DNA from: Gallionellaceae bacterium
GTDB lineage: Bacteria; Pseudomonadota; Gammaproteobacteria; Burkholderiales; Gallionellaceae
Assembly: GCA_003151655.1 (NCBI GenBank)
Contig: PLYB01000335.1
Span: 1-6,816 of the forward strand
Length of the DNA: 6,816 nt
Direction of reading: 5' to 3'
Position numbers and translations under genes: made by a program. Shown here piece after piece: positions 1 through 6,149 of this stretch. Every line of letters starts with the position of its first letter. The first letter of the stretch is position 1. The notes beneath the pieces are model-generated. The model ran no database searches. It worked only from the letters and a program-made list of their open reading frames with translations, and was not told the origin of the DNA.

Positions 1-662
1 CTGATCAGAATATGGTCAATGCGCAACCCCATGTTGCGGCGAAAAGCCATCATGCGGTAATCCCACCATGAGTAGGATTTTTCCGCCTGTTCAAACAGGC
101 GGAACGAGTCGCGCAAACCGAGTTGCAGTAAACCTTGAAAGGCGGCGCGTTCCGGTGCGCTCACCAGCACATTTCCGGCCCAGCCCTCCGGGTCATACAA
201 ATCGCGATCTTCCGGCGCAATGTTGTAATCCCCCAGCAATGCCAGCTTGGGATAGCGTTTTAACTCTTTTGCCAGCCAATCATGCAGAGCGGACAGCCAT
301 TTTAATTTGTACTGGTATTTATCCGAATCCAGACTTTGTCCGTTGGGGATATAGATGCACACCACACGAATACCATTGATCGTGGCGGCGATGACGCGCT
401 TCTGTTCATCCGCAAAATCCGGAATGCCAAATTGCACATCACTGATCGGCGAGCGACTCAAAATCGCTACACCGTTATAAGTTTTCTGGCCGCTGAATGC
501 GCTGTAATAACCGGCGGCTTGCAATGCCGCTTGCGGAAAGTCCGCATCCTGTTGCTTGGTCTCTTGCAGGCAGATCACATCTACCGGGTTTACAATCAAC
601 CAGTCCAACAGGTGCGGCAAACGCACCTTGAGCGAGTTCACATTCCAGGTCGCCAGTTTCAT
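1..662 (-). CDS. xth: Exodeoxyribonuclease III (AP endonuclease), 3' end cut by the window
   Basis: Cytoplasmic DNA repair enzyme of the EEP (endonuclease/exonuclease/phosphatase) fold. The family cleaves 5' of abasic sites and degrades DNA 3'-to-5' using Mg2+. The visible 220 residues start MKLATWNVNS and carry the expected motifs: Asn7, metal ligand Glu34 in LQETK, YNGVAIL at 62-68, YIPNG at 104-108, GDYN with Asp145 and Asn147, YSWWDYR at 197-203 and RIDHIL with Asp216. The family is about 255-270 residues long, so roughly the last 40 residues, including the SDHxP motif with the catalytic His, lie beyond base 1. The gene is therefore partial only because of the window edge. Its ATG overlaps the stop of the upstream glutaredoxin-like gene in an ATGA (659-662), suggesting translational coupling. 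The Shine-Dalgarno sequence is weak (AAGAG). The family call is firm; the choice between xth and xthA naming is convention. Confidence 0.95.
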   Translation of the reverse strand, partial: MKLATWNVNSLKVRLPHLLDWLIVNPVDVICLQETKQQDADFPQAALQAAGYYSAFSGQKTYNGVAILSRSPISDVQFGIPDFADEQKRVIAATINGIRVVCIYIPNGQSLDSDKYQYKLKWLSALHDWLAKELKRYPKLALLGDYNIAPEDRDLYDPEGWAGNVLVSAPERAAFQGLLQLGLRDSFRLFEQAEKSYSWWDYRMMAFRRNMGLRIDHILI

Positions 663-1180
663 TCGCTCTTGGCCTTTTCTTTAGCAGGGATAGATTTCAC
701 CGGGGCATGGAAGCCATACGGTACACTTTTCGGATAACCGGCAGCATCCAATGCTTTATTCCATTGATTTTCCAAAAATCCGGTTATCCAATCTGCGCCA
801 ATGTGCATAACCGGAATTTGATTACCTCCAGAGGCTTTCTTGAAGGCGGTTATTTCATCTGCGGTGACTAGATTTATCTCAGTAAACGGAATGCCACGAT
901 TGATTAAAAAATCGTGTGCCTGATTACATCCTTTTCCACAGCCATCCCCGATGTACAACGTTACCGGAAATTTTGAGCTTGCTCGACGAGTTTCATAGGG
1001 AAGAGAATCATCGGCACTGGGTACTGCCTTGGGATTTATTTTTTCGATGTCGGCGGCATCCTTTGCCGGGGCATCGCCGTATTGCACTTTGCCACTTTCG
1101 TTAATTGACCGATAGTACTCTTCCGCTTGAACATTGGCAGCCAACAATAATATTGTGATCGACAAAAATAGTTTATGCAT
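659..1180 (-). CDS. Exported DUF4124-like/glutaredoxin-domain protein with a CX3C motif
   Basis: A 173-residue protein predicted to be exported. Residues 1-19 form a signal peptide (Lys3, hydrophobic core at 4-15, cleavage after VQA, leaving mature EEYY). Residues 20-45 (EEYYRSINESGKVQYGD) resemble the short DUF4124 domain common on proteobacterial envelope proteins. Residues 71-150 look like a glutaredoxin/thioredoxin fold: strand FPVTLYI, a cysteine pair Cys81-Gly-Lys-Gly-Cys85, RGIPFTEINL at 95-104, cis-proline motif IPVMHIG with Pro123, and ITGF at 132-135. The cysteines are separated by three residues, not the two of classical CPYC glutaredoxins. The C-terminus is Lys/Glu-rich. It probably acts in periplasmic thiol-disulfide exchange, but the substrate is unknown. 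The gene starts 18 bp after prlC and overlaps xth by 4 bp, so it is probably cotranscribed with both. The start is supported by the signal peptide; the ribosome site is only a purine-rich AAAGAAAG. Confidence 0.8.
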   Translation of the reverse strand: MHKLFLSITILLLAANVQAEEYYRSINESGKVQYGDAPAKDAADIEKINPKAVPSADDSLPYETRRASSKFPVTLYIGDGCGKGCNQAHDFLINRGIPFTEINLVTADEITAFKKASGGNQIPVMHIGADWITGFLENQWNKALDAAGYPKSVPYGFHAPVKSIPAKEKAKSE

Positions 1181-1198
1181 GCTTTCTTTGAAAAGGCG

Positions 1199-3238
1199 TT
1201 AGCTCACCAAGCCATTATGACGCAACAGTGCGTCAATCTCGGGCTCACGTCCGCGAAATGCAATAAACGAATCCATCGCATTGCGGCTGCCACCTACCGC
1301 CAAGATCTGTTGGCGAAAATGATTGCCGGTGGCGGCATCCAAAATGCCGTGTTCCTCGAATAAGCTATAGGCATCCGCCGACAACACTTCCGCCCACTTG
1401 TAACTGTAATATCCCGCCGCATATCCGCCCGAAAAAATATGCGAAAAGCTGTTTTGGAAACGGTTGAACGCGGGCGGAATCAGCACTGCCACTTCGGCGC
1501 GAACCTCATTCAGCAACTGCTGCACAGTTTGCTTGCCGTTGGCATCGTAATCGCTGTGCAAACGCAAGTCGAACAGGGAAAATTCGATCTGGCGCAACAT
1601 CTGCAAACCGCTCTGGAAATTTTTCGCGGCGATCATCTTGTCATACAGCGCTCGCGGCAACTTTTCGTTCGAGTCCGCATGGCGTGTCATATTTTGCAAT
1701 ACATCCCATTCCCAGCAGAAATTCTCCATAAACTGGCTGGGCAACTCGACCGCATCCCATTCCACTCCATTGATGCCGGAAACACCCAGTTCTTCCACCT
1801 CAGTCAACAAATGGTGCAGGCCGTGCCCGAATTCGTGGAACAGCGTATTGACTTCATCGTGCGTAAACAGTGCGGGTTTGCCGCCGAGCGGCGAAGCAAA
1901 ATTGCAGTTGAGATACGCCACCGGAATTTGAATGCCATTGGCCGTGCTCCGCCGCGTGATGGCATCATCCATCCACGCACCGCCGCGTTTACTGGCGCGG
2001 GCATACAGATCTAAATAGAACTGCCCGACCAATAAATCCGTACTGTCGCGAATATCAAAGAAGCGCACCGTCTCATGCCACTGAGGCGCGGACGATGGCG
2101 TGATCTTGAGACCGAACAGTGCAGTGACCAATCCAAACAGCCCAGACAGCACGGCATCTTCCGGGAAGTACTGCTTCACCTCCTGCTCTGAAAATGCGTA
2201 ACGCTGCTGGCGCAATTTTTCGCTTACATAACCTACGTCCCATGCTTGCAAATCAGAGATACCCAACTGTGCAGCTGCGAAGTCGCGCAGTTCTGCCAGA
2301 TCTTTCTCTGCAAACGGTTTTGCGCGTTGCGCCAGCTCGCGCAAAAATTCGACTACTTGTGCCGGTGTATCTGCCATCTTGCTCGCCAACGAATATTCGG
2401 CAAAACTGGCAAAGCCCAGCATCTGCGCTTCTTCGGCGCGCAGCTTTAATATCTGTGTCATCAGCGGGGTATTGTCCAACTCGATCTTGCCGCCTTCCGA
2501 CAACTGCTCACTGGCGCGCGTGGTGTATGCGCGATACATGCGCTCGCGCAAGGCGCGGTTGTCGGCATACTGTATCACCGGGCCGTAGGACGGCGCTTTC
2601 AGCGTAAACAACCAGCCTGTTTTCCCGGCTTCCCGCGCCGCTTCGGCTGCAACCTGGCGCTCATCCGCCGGAATACCCGAGATGTCTTTTTCATCCTCGA
2701 TCACGCAAGTATAGGCGTTGGTCGCATCCAGAATATTGTCGGAAAACTTCGAGCACAACTCGGAAAGCCCTTCCTGAATTTCCATAAAACGCGCTTTCTT
2801 TTCTTCCGGCAATTCCGCGCCGCCCAGACGAAAATCGCGCAATTCATTCTCGATAACTTTTTTCTGCGCCGTATTCAATAACGCAAAACCACTGCTGTTG
2901 CGAATGGCTTTGTATTTTTGAAACAGCGCCAAGTTCTGCGCCAGCTCAGCGTAATACTGCGTAATTTTCGGCAGATTGGCGTTGTATACCTCGCGTAGCT
3001 CCGGGCCGTTCATCACCATGTTGAGGTGGCCGACCTGCCCCCAAGCACGCGACAAATGTTCGTTGGCATCCTCGAAAGGCTGCACGAAATTGTCCCAAGC
3101 TGGCGGCGTGGTATCTGCCAATAACTTGGAAGTCAGCGCGCGATTACGATTCAATAGTTCATCGACTGCGGGTGTAACGTGTTCGGGGGTGATCTCTGCA
3201 AAACGTGGTAGACCGGTAAAATCGAGTAATGGGTTCAT
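1199..3238 (-). CDS. prlC: Oligopeptidase A (M3 family zinc metallopeptidase)
   Basis: Cytoplasmic zinc endopeptidase that degrades short peptides, including cleaved signal peptides in enterobacteria. The 679-residue length fits the family (E. coli OpdA is about 680). The zinc motif HEFGH lies at residues 468-472 with GLHH following. The third ligand is Glu498 in VEWDAVELPSQ, and the substrate-binding loop YAAGYYSYKW is near the C-terminus. I chose the ATG at 3238 because MNPLLDFTGLPRF matches the usual N-terminus (E. coli MTNPLL...PF). An in-frame GTG five codons upstream (3251-3253) is the alternative. Neither start has a clear Shine-Dalgarno sequence. The gene is separated from pyrC' by 114 bp containing a REP-like palindrome, so it may head its own transcript with the glutaredoxin-like gene and xth. 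No truncation or frameshift is seen. Confidence 0.95.
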   Translation of the reverse strand: MNPLLDFTGLPRFAEITPEHVTPAVDELLNRNRALTSKLLADTTPPAWDNFVQPFEDANEHLSRAWGQVGHLNMVMNGPELREVYNANLPKITQYYAELAQNLALFQKYKAIRNSSGFALLNTAQKKVIENELRDFRLGGAELPEEKKARFMEIQEGLSELCSKFSDNILDATNAYTCVIEDEKDISGIPADERQVAAEAAREAGKTGWLFTLKAPSYGPVIQYADNRALRERMYRAYTTRASEQLSEGGKIELDNTPLMTQILKLRAEEAQMLGFASFAEYSLASKMADTPAQVVEFLRELAQRAKPFAEKDLAELRDFAAAQLGISDLQAWDVGYVSEKLRQQRYAFSEQEVKQYFPEDAVLSGLFGLVTALFGLKITPSSAPQWHETVRFFDIRDSTDLLVGQFYLDLYARASKRGGAWMDDAITRRSTANGIQIPVAYLNCNFASPLGGKPALFTHDEVNTLFHEFGHGLHHLLTEVEELGVSGINGVEWDAVELPSQFMENFCWEWDVLQNMTRHADSNEKLPRALYDKMIAAKNFQSGLQMLRQIEFSLFDLRLHSDYDANGKQTVQQLLNEVRAEVAVLIPPAFNRFQNSFSHIFSGGYAAGYYSYKWAEVLSADAYSLFEEHGILDAATGNHFRQQILAVGGSRNAMDSFIAFRGREPEIDALLRHNGLVS

Positions 3239-3272
3239 TTGAGACAAGACCACAAAGTGATGAGATACGATT

Positions 3273-3318
3273 GTAGGTCGGGCTTTAGCCCGACATGTCG
3301 GGTTGAAACCCGACCTAC
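3273..3318. repeat. REP-like 46-bp double palindrome
   Basis: Two 23-bp arms, 3273-3295 and 3296-3318, are inverted copies that match at 20 of 23 positions, with no spacer. Each arm is itself a hairpin: TCGGGCT-TT-AGCCCGA in the left arm and TCGGGTT-GA-AACCCGA in the right, each with a perfect 7-bp stem. The whole can fold as one long cruciform or as two adjacent small hairpins. The GTAGGTCGGG...CCCGACCTAC pattern is of a type I recall as scattered in intergenic regions of many beta- and gammaproteobacterial genomes. REP/BIME elements are typically mobilised by RAYT (TnpA-REP) transposases, but none is encoded in this window. It is not followed by a T-run on either strand, so it is not a classical terminator. 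It may affect mRNA processing or stability between pyrC' and prlC. Confidence 0.8.
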
Positions 3319-3322
3319 GCTG

Positions 3323-3343
3323 AATGAATTATTTGGATTCATT
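3323..3343. repeat. Small AT-rich inverted repeat next to the REP-like element
   Basis: AATGAAT at 3323-3329 pairs perfectly with ATTCATT at 3337-3343 across a 7-base loop. It lies 10 bases downstream of the pyrC' stop codon and just before the REP-like palindrome in the direction of transcription. The stem is weak and AT-only apart from one G-C pair, and no T-run follows, so terminator function is doubtful. It could be chance in an AT-rich spacer. Confidence 0.35.
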
Positions 3344-3369
3344 TATAACGACCTAGATTGAGAATGCAA
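3342..3369 (-). promoter_or_regulatory. Weak candidate promoter for prlC and downstream genes
   Basis: Read on the minus strand, TTGCAT (3364-3369) is followed by a 16-base spacer and TATAAA (3342-3347). The -10 box matches 5 of 6 consensus bases and the -35 only 3 of 6. The -35 lies inside the last codons of pyrC', so a transcript from here would carry the REP-like hairpins in its 5' leader. An A/T-rich TATAAA is easily found by chance. The call rests only on spacing and position before a gene separated from the pyr genes. Confidence 0.25.
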
Positions 3370-4627
3370 CGTGACCTTCGACAATAGTGTGGCGCACCCG
3401 GCCTTGCATGGTGTGACCGTTGAACGGCGTATTCTTGCCCTGGCTTTTCAGCGCGGCGGGCTCTACCTTCCAAGTGGTAGTCGGATCAAATACACAGACA
3501 TCGGCATGCGCGCCAATAGACAGATGCCCCATCTTAACGCCCAGCAATTGCGCCGGATTGATCGTGATGCGCGCCAGTGCATCCAGCATAGGCACGTCAT
3601 CTTGCTCTGCCCACTTCAGCACCAGCGGCAGCAGCAGTTCCATACCTGTTGCGCCAGACTCGGCTTCTGCGAACGGCAATTGTTTGGCATCTTCATCTAC
3701 GGGCGAGTGGTTGGAGCAGATCGCATCAATCGTTCCATCGAGCAGGCCTGCGCGCAACGCCGCTTTATCGCGCTGGCTACGCAGCGGCGGCGTCAGGTGG
3801 CAATTCGCATCAAAAAAACCGATGTCCATTTCCGACAGATGCACATGGTTCACCGACACATCGCAGGTAACAGCCAATCCTTGACGCTTGGCGGCGCGCA
3901 CCATCTCCACTCCCTCGGCACTGGAAATGCGGCAGACGTGCAGCTTCACGCCCGTCTCCCGCGCCAGCTGTAGCATGGTAGCCAGTGCAATGGTTTCCGC
4001 TACTACCGGAATCGCGGGCAGCCCCAGGCGGGTGGACACTTCGCCATCGTGCGCCACGCCGTCTTTGGCAAGAAACGCATCCTGTGGACGCAACCACACA
4101 CGGTAGCCGAAAGTCGCCGCATATTGCATGGCGCGCAGCAACACGCGGGTATCGGTGAGCAACGCATCGGCTTGACTGAAGGCTTTGCAACCGGCTTCGG
4201 TCAGTTCAATCATCTCGGTCAGCTCCGCACCTTTTAATCCGTAGGTCAGCGCGCCGACCGGAAACACGCGCGCTTGATTGAGCAAACGCGCACGGTGCTT
4301 GAGCATCTCCACCAGCCCCGGTTCATCCAGCGGTGGATCGGTATCCGGCGGACACGATAACGAAGTCACGCCACCTGCCATTGCGGCATCCATTTCCGAT
4401 TCCAACGTGGCTTTGTATTCGTAGCCCGGCTCGCGCAAGCGCGCGGCAACATCTACCAGACCCGGCATCACAATCAAGCCGTTGGCATCAATCACCTGTT
4501 GCGCCACAAAACCTTGCGGCGCATTGCCGATCGCCGCAATGCGTTTGTCGACGATATATACGTCCTGCCTCGCGTCGATCTTGTTCAATGGGTCAATCAG
4601 GCGACCATTCTTGATATGGATATTCAT
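3353..4627 (-). CDS. pyrC': Dihydroorotase-like pseudoenzyme, non-catalytic subunit of aspartate transcarbamoylase (PyrC'/PyrX)
   Basis: A 424-residue amidohydrolase-fold protein of the class I dihydroorotase type, with an intact overall scaffold (MPGLVDV...RLREPG at 54-68 and the C-terminal GAHADVCVFDP strand at 372-382). Every recognisable metal-site position has changed. The DxHxH motif is Asp59-Val-Ala61-Ala-Arg63. The usual SDDG is Ser151-Gln-Ala-Asp. The HAED-type His is Arg180 in WLRPQD. HxCH has become His230-Val-Cys-Arg233, and TDHAP is Ser305-Asn306-His-Ser-Pro. It should therefore be unable to hydrolyse or form dihydroorotate. In Pseudomonas putida an equivalent inactive PyrC' is needed to assemble the dodecameric class A aspartate transcarbamoylase with PyrB, and that is the inferred role here. 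The start overlaps the pyrB stop by an ATGA (4624-4627) with a GGGGA ribosome site upstream, which suits equimolar synthesis. A general annotation would probably call it dihydroorotase; I think that is misleading. Confidence 0.9.
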   Translation of the reverse strand: MNIHIKNGRLIDPLNKIDARQDVYIVDKRIAAIGNAPQGFVAQQVIDANGLIVMPGLVDVAARLREPGYEYKATLESEMDAAMAGGVTSLSCPPDTDPPLDEPGLVEMLKHRARLLNQARVFPVGALTYGLKGAELTEMIELTEAGCKAFSQADALLTDTRVLLRAMQYAATFGYRVWLRPQDAFLAKDGVAHDGEVSTRLGLPAIPVVAETIALATMLQLARETGVKLHVCRISSAEGVEMVRAAKRQGLAVTCDVSVNHVHLSEMDIGFFDANCHLTPPLRSQRDKAALRAGLLDGTIDAICSNHSPVDEDAKQLPFAEAESGATGMELLLPLVLKWAEQDDVPMLDALARITINPAQLLGVKMGHLSIGAHADVCVFDPTTTWKVEPAALKSQGKNTPFNGHTMQGRVRHTIVEGHVAFSI

Positions 4628-5577
4628 TTCGTCCCCGCCAAGATACTCATTACCGCCATGCGCACTGCGATGCCAAAGGTGACTTGCGGCAGGATAACCG
4701 ACTGGGAGCCATCGGCCACACTGGAGTCGATCTCTACACCGCGATTCATCGGCCCGGGATGCATTACTATGGCATCACTCTTCGCCTGCGCCAGTCGTTC
4801 CTGGGTCAGGCCGTAGTATTTGAAATACTCCTGCGCCGAGGGCAACAGCGCACCTTGCATGCGCTCGTTTTGCAAGCGCAGCATCATCACCACATCGACA
4901 TCTTTCAAGCCTTGCTTCATGTCGTGAAAGACCCGCACGCCGAGCTTTTCAACCTGCGTGGGCAACAGCGTCTTCGGTGCCACCACGCGCACTTCCGGCA
5001 CCCCTAAAGTGGTCAGTGCATGTATCTGCGAACGCGCCACGCGCGAATGCAGCACATCACCGACGATGGCGACGCGCAAGTTATGAAATTCTTTTTTGTA
5101 GTGGCGGATGGTGAACATATCGAGCAATGCCTGCGTGGGGTGCGCGTGGCGACCATCGCCGGCGTTGATGACGTGTATCTCCGGCGCGACATGTTGGGCG
5201 ATAAGGTGCGCGGCACCGCTGGACGAATGGCGCACGATAAACATATCGGCATGCATCGCGCACAGATTATCCACCGTATCCAGCAGCGTCTCGCCTTTGC
5301 TGGTCGAAGACGATCCGATGTTGAGATTGACTACGTCGGCAGACAAACGCTTGGCGGCAATCTCGAAAGTGGTGCGGGTACGCGTGCTATTTTCGAAGAA
5401 GATATTGAATACCGACTTGCCATGCAGCAGCGGTACTTTTTTGATCTCGCGCCCTTCGGCGACATTTACAAATTCGGTGGCCTTATCCAAAATATTGCGC
5501 AGAATGCGCACGGGCAGACCTTCGGTGGAGAGCAGATGTTGAAGCTCCCCGTTTTTATTGAGTTGCGGGTTATTCAT
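4624..5577 (-). CDS. pyrB: Aspartate carbamoyltransferase catalytic subunit
   Basis: Catalyses carbamoyl phosphate + L-aspartate to N-carbamoyl-L-aspartate, the committed step of pyrimidine synthesis, in the cytoplasm. At 317 residues it has all the hallmark motifs: carbamoyl-phosphate loop FENSTRTRTTFE at 61-72 (Ser64-Thr-Arg66-Thr-Arg68), the swinging loop SSSTSKGE with Lys94, GDGRHAHPTQALLD with His146 and Gln149, GDVLHSRVARS at 173-183, and HPGPMNRGVEID at 273-284. A 15-20 residue N-terminal extension precedes the usual LLSTEGLP segment, as in the Pseudomonas-type PyrB that pairs with PyrC'. No pyrI regulatory chain follows; instead pyrC' follows with a 4-bp overlap. The upstream ruvX stop overlaps this start by another ATGA (5574-5577), yet a good Shine-Dalgarno (CAGGAA, 7-base spacing) is present. 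It is probably cotranscribed with ruvX and pyrC'. Confidence 0.97.
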   Translation of the reverse strand: MNNPQLNKNGELQHLLSTEGLPVRILRNILDKATEFVNVAEGREIKKVPLLHGKSVFNIFFENSTRTRTTFEIAAKRLSADVVNLNIGSSSTSKGETLLDTVDNLCAMHADMFIVRHSSSGAAHLIAQHVAPEIHVINAGDGRHAHPTQALLDMFTIRHYKKEFHNLRVAIVGDVLHSRVARSQIHALTTLGVPEVRVVAPKTLLPTQVEKLGVRVFHDMKQGLKDVDVVMMLRLQNERMQGALLPSAQEYFKYYGLTQERLAQAKSDAIVMHPGPMNRGVEIDSSVADGSQSVILPQVTFGIAVRMAVMSILAGTK

Positions 5578-6020
5578 GCGTAAATTCCTGCACTGGGTTC
5601 GTCAAAATACGCTTGCAGTATCTGCTGCGCAGCATACTGGTCGATAAGAGATTTTTGTTTCCTGCCATGTATCCCTTCCTCATCCAGCAGCGAGCTCGCG
5701 GCGGCAGAAGTATAACGCTCATCCACCAATAAGGTGGGCAAATCGAAACGCCCTTTGAGGCGGTTGGCGAAGCGTCGGCACTGTGCGGTCATTTCATGCG
5801 GCGTACCGTCGTCGTTGCACGGCAGACCAACCACCAGCGCCGCCGGTTCCCATTCTTTAAGCAGCGCGGCGATGGCTGCAAAACGTACGTCATTCTTTTC
5901 GTCGTTGATCGTGGTGAGCGGTCGGGCGGTCGCCGATATAGTGTTACCGACTGCAATACCGATGCGCTTGGTGCCAAAATCAAATGCGAGAAGTGTGCCG
6001 GAAGGGATGGAGACAGTCAT
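5574..6020 (-). CDS. ruvX: Putative pre-16S rRNA nuclease YqgF/RuvX (RNase H-like fold)
   Basis: A 148-residue cytoplasmic protein of the YqgF family, which in E. coli is needed for processing of the pre-16S rRNA 5' end and was earlier proposed as a Holliday-junction resolvase. Motifs: LAFDFGTKRIGIAVG at 11-25 with Asp14, VVGLPCNDDGT at 63-73, the acidic LLVDERYTS at 98-105 with Asp100 and Glu101, and IDQYAAQQIL at 126-135 with Asp127. The three acidic catalytic positions are present. I chose the ATG at 6020. An in-frame TTG six codons upstream (6036-6038) is possible but has no ribosome site, and the family usually starts close to the first strand. The 129 bp before it hold an inverted repeat. 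The gene ends in an ATGA overlap with pyrB, where many relatives have pyrR instead. Confidence 0.92.
   Translation of the reverse strand: MTVSIPSGTLLAFDFGTKRIGIAVGNTISATARPLTTINDEKNDVRFAAIAALLKEWEPAALVVGLPCNDDGTPHEMTAQCRRFANRLKGRFDLPTLLVDERYTSAAASSLLDEEGIHGRKQKSLIDQYAAQQILQAYFDEPSAGIYA
5585..5590 (-). promoter_or_regulatory. Ribosome binding site of pyrB
   Basis: On the minus strand CAGGAA precedes the pyrB ATG by 7 bases and lies within the last codons of ruvX. It is among the clearest Shine-Dalgarno sequences in the window. It suggests that pyrB can initiate independently and does not rely only on re-initiation at the ATGA overlap. Confidence 0.65.
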
Positions 6021-6046
6021 GCTGAAATTTATCAACAAAAGTGAAT

Positions 6047-6137
6047 GGGAAGAGAGAAGGGTGAATGGGGAAGGGTAAAACCCTAGTGCCCTCTATTCGG
6101 AGATGCGATTGTACCCTTCACTCTTCCCTCTTCTCCC
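6047..6137. repeat. Purine/pyrimidine-rich imperfect inverted repeat in the yqgE-ruvX gap
   Basis: The left arm (6047-6077) is almost all purine on the plus strand and ends GGGAAGGGTA. The right arm (6112-6137) is its pyrimidine-rich counterpart, starting TACCCTTCAC. Pairing gives GGGTA/TACCC (5 bp), a 7-base bulge, GTGAA/TTCAC (5 bp), one mismatch, an 11-bp run with one G-U pair, and a further mismatch, around a loop of about 34 bases. The left arm also contains two direct copies of GTGAATGGG 20 bases apart (the first at 6041). Within the folded region AGGGT-AAA-ACCCT (6072-6084) can form a competing 5-bp hairpin that uses the same GGGT. There is no terminal T-run, so it is not a standard terminator. 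It could be a leader regulatory structure for ruvX-pyrBC' or a dispersed intergenic repeat. I cannot identify a promoter in this gap. Confidence 0.6.
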
Positions 6138-6149
6138 TTAACGAGTTCT

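Noticed and set aside
1..662. xth as a truncated or broken gene
   Set aside because: The frame is open to the window edge and all motifs up to RIDHIL are intact; the missing C-terminus is simply outside the window.
1439..2014. Long plus-strand open frame (191 codons) opposite prlC
   Set aside because: It lies wholly antisense to the conserved peptidase core including the zinc motif, has no recognisable family features and no ribosome site; it is a shadow of prlC codon usage.
3239..3253. GTG start for prlC five codons upstream
   Set aside because: The added MVLSQ residues do not match the family start and no ribosome site precedes the GTG; the ATG at 3238 gives the usual MNPLL-type N-terminus.
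3273..3318. REP-like palindrome as a Rho-independent terminator of the pyr transcript
   Set aside because: The hairpins are GC-rich enough, but neither strand shows a T-run after the stem (the minus strand continues AATCGTATC).
3371..3973. Plus-strand open frame (200 codons) opposite pyrC'
   Set aside because: Fully antisense to conserved pyrC' sequence, with an Arg/His/Gln-rich composition typical of a mirror frame.
5020..5583. Plus-strand open frame (187 codons) opposite pyrB
   Set aside because: Antisense to the catalytic motifs of PyrB and extending just past its start; no independent support.
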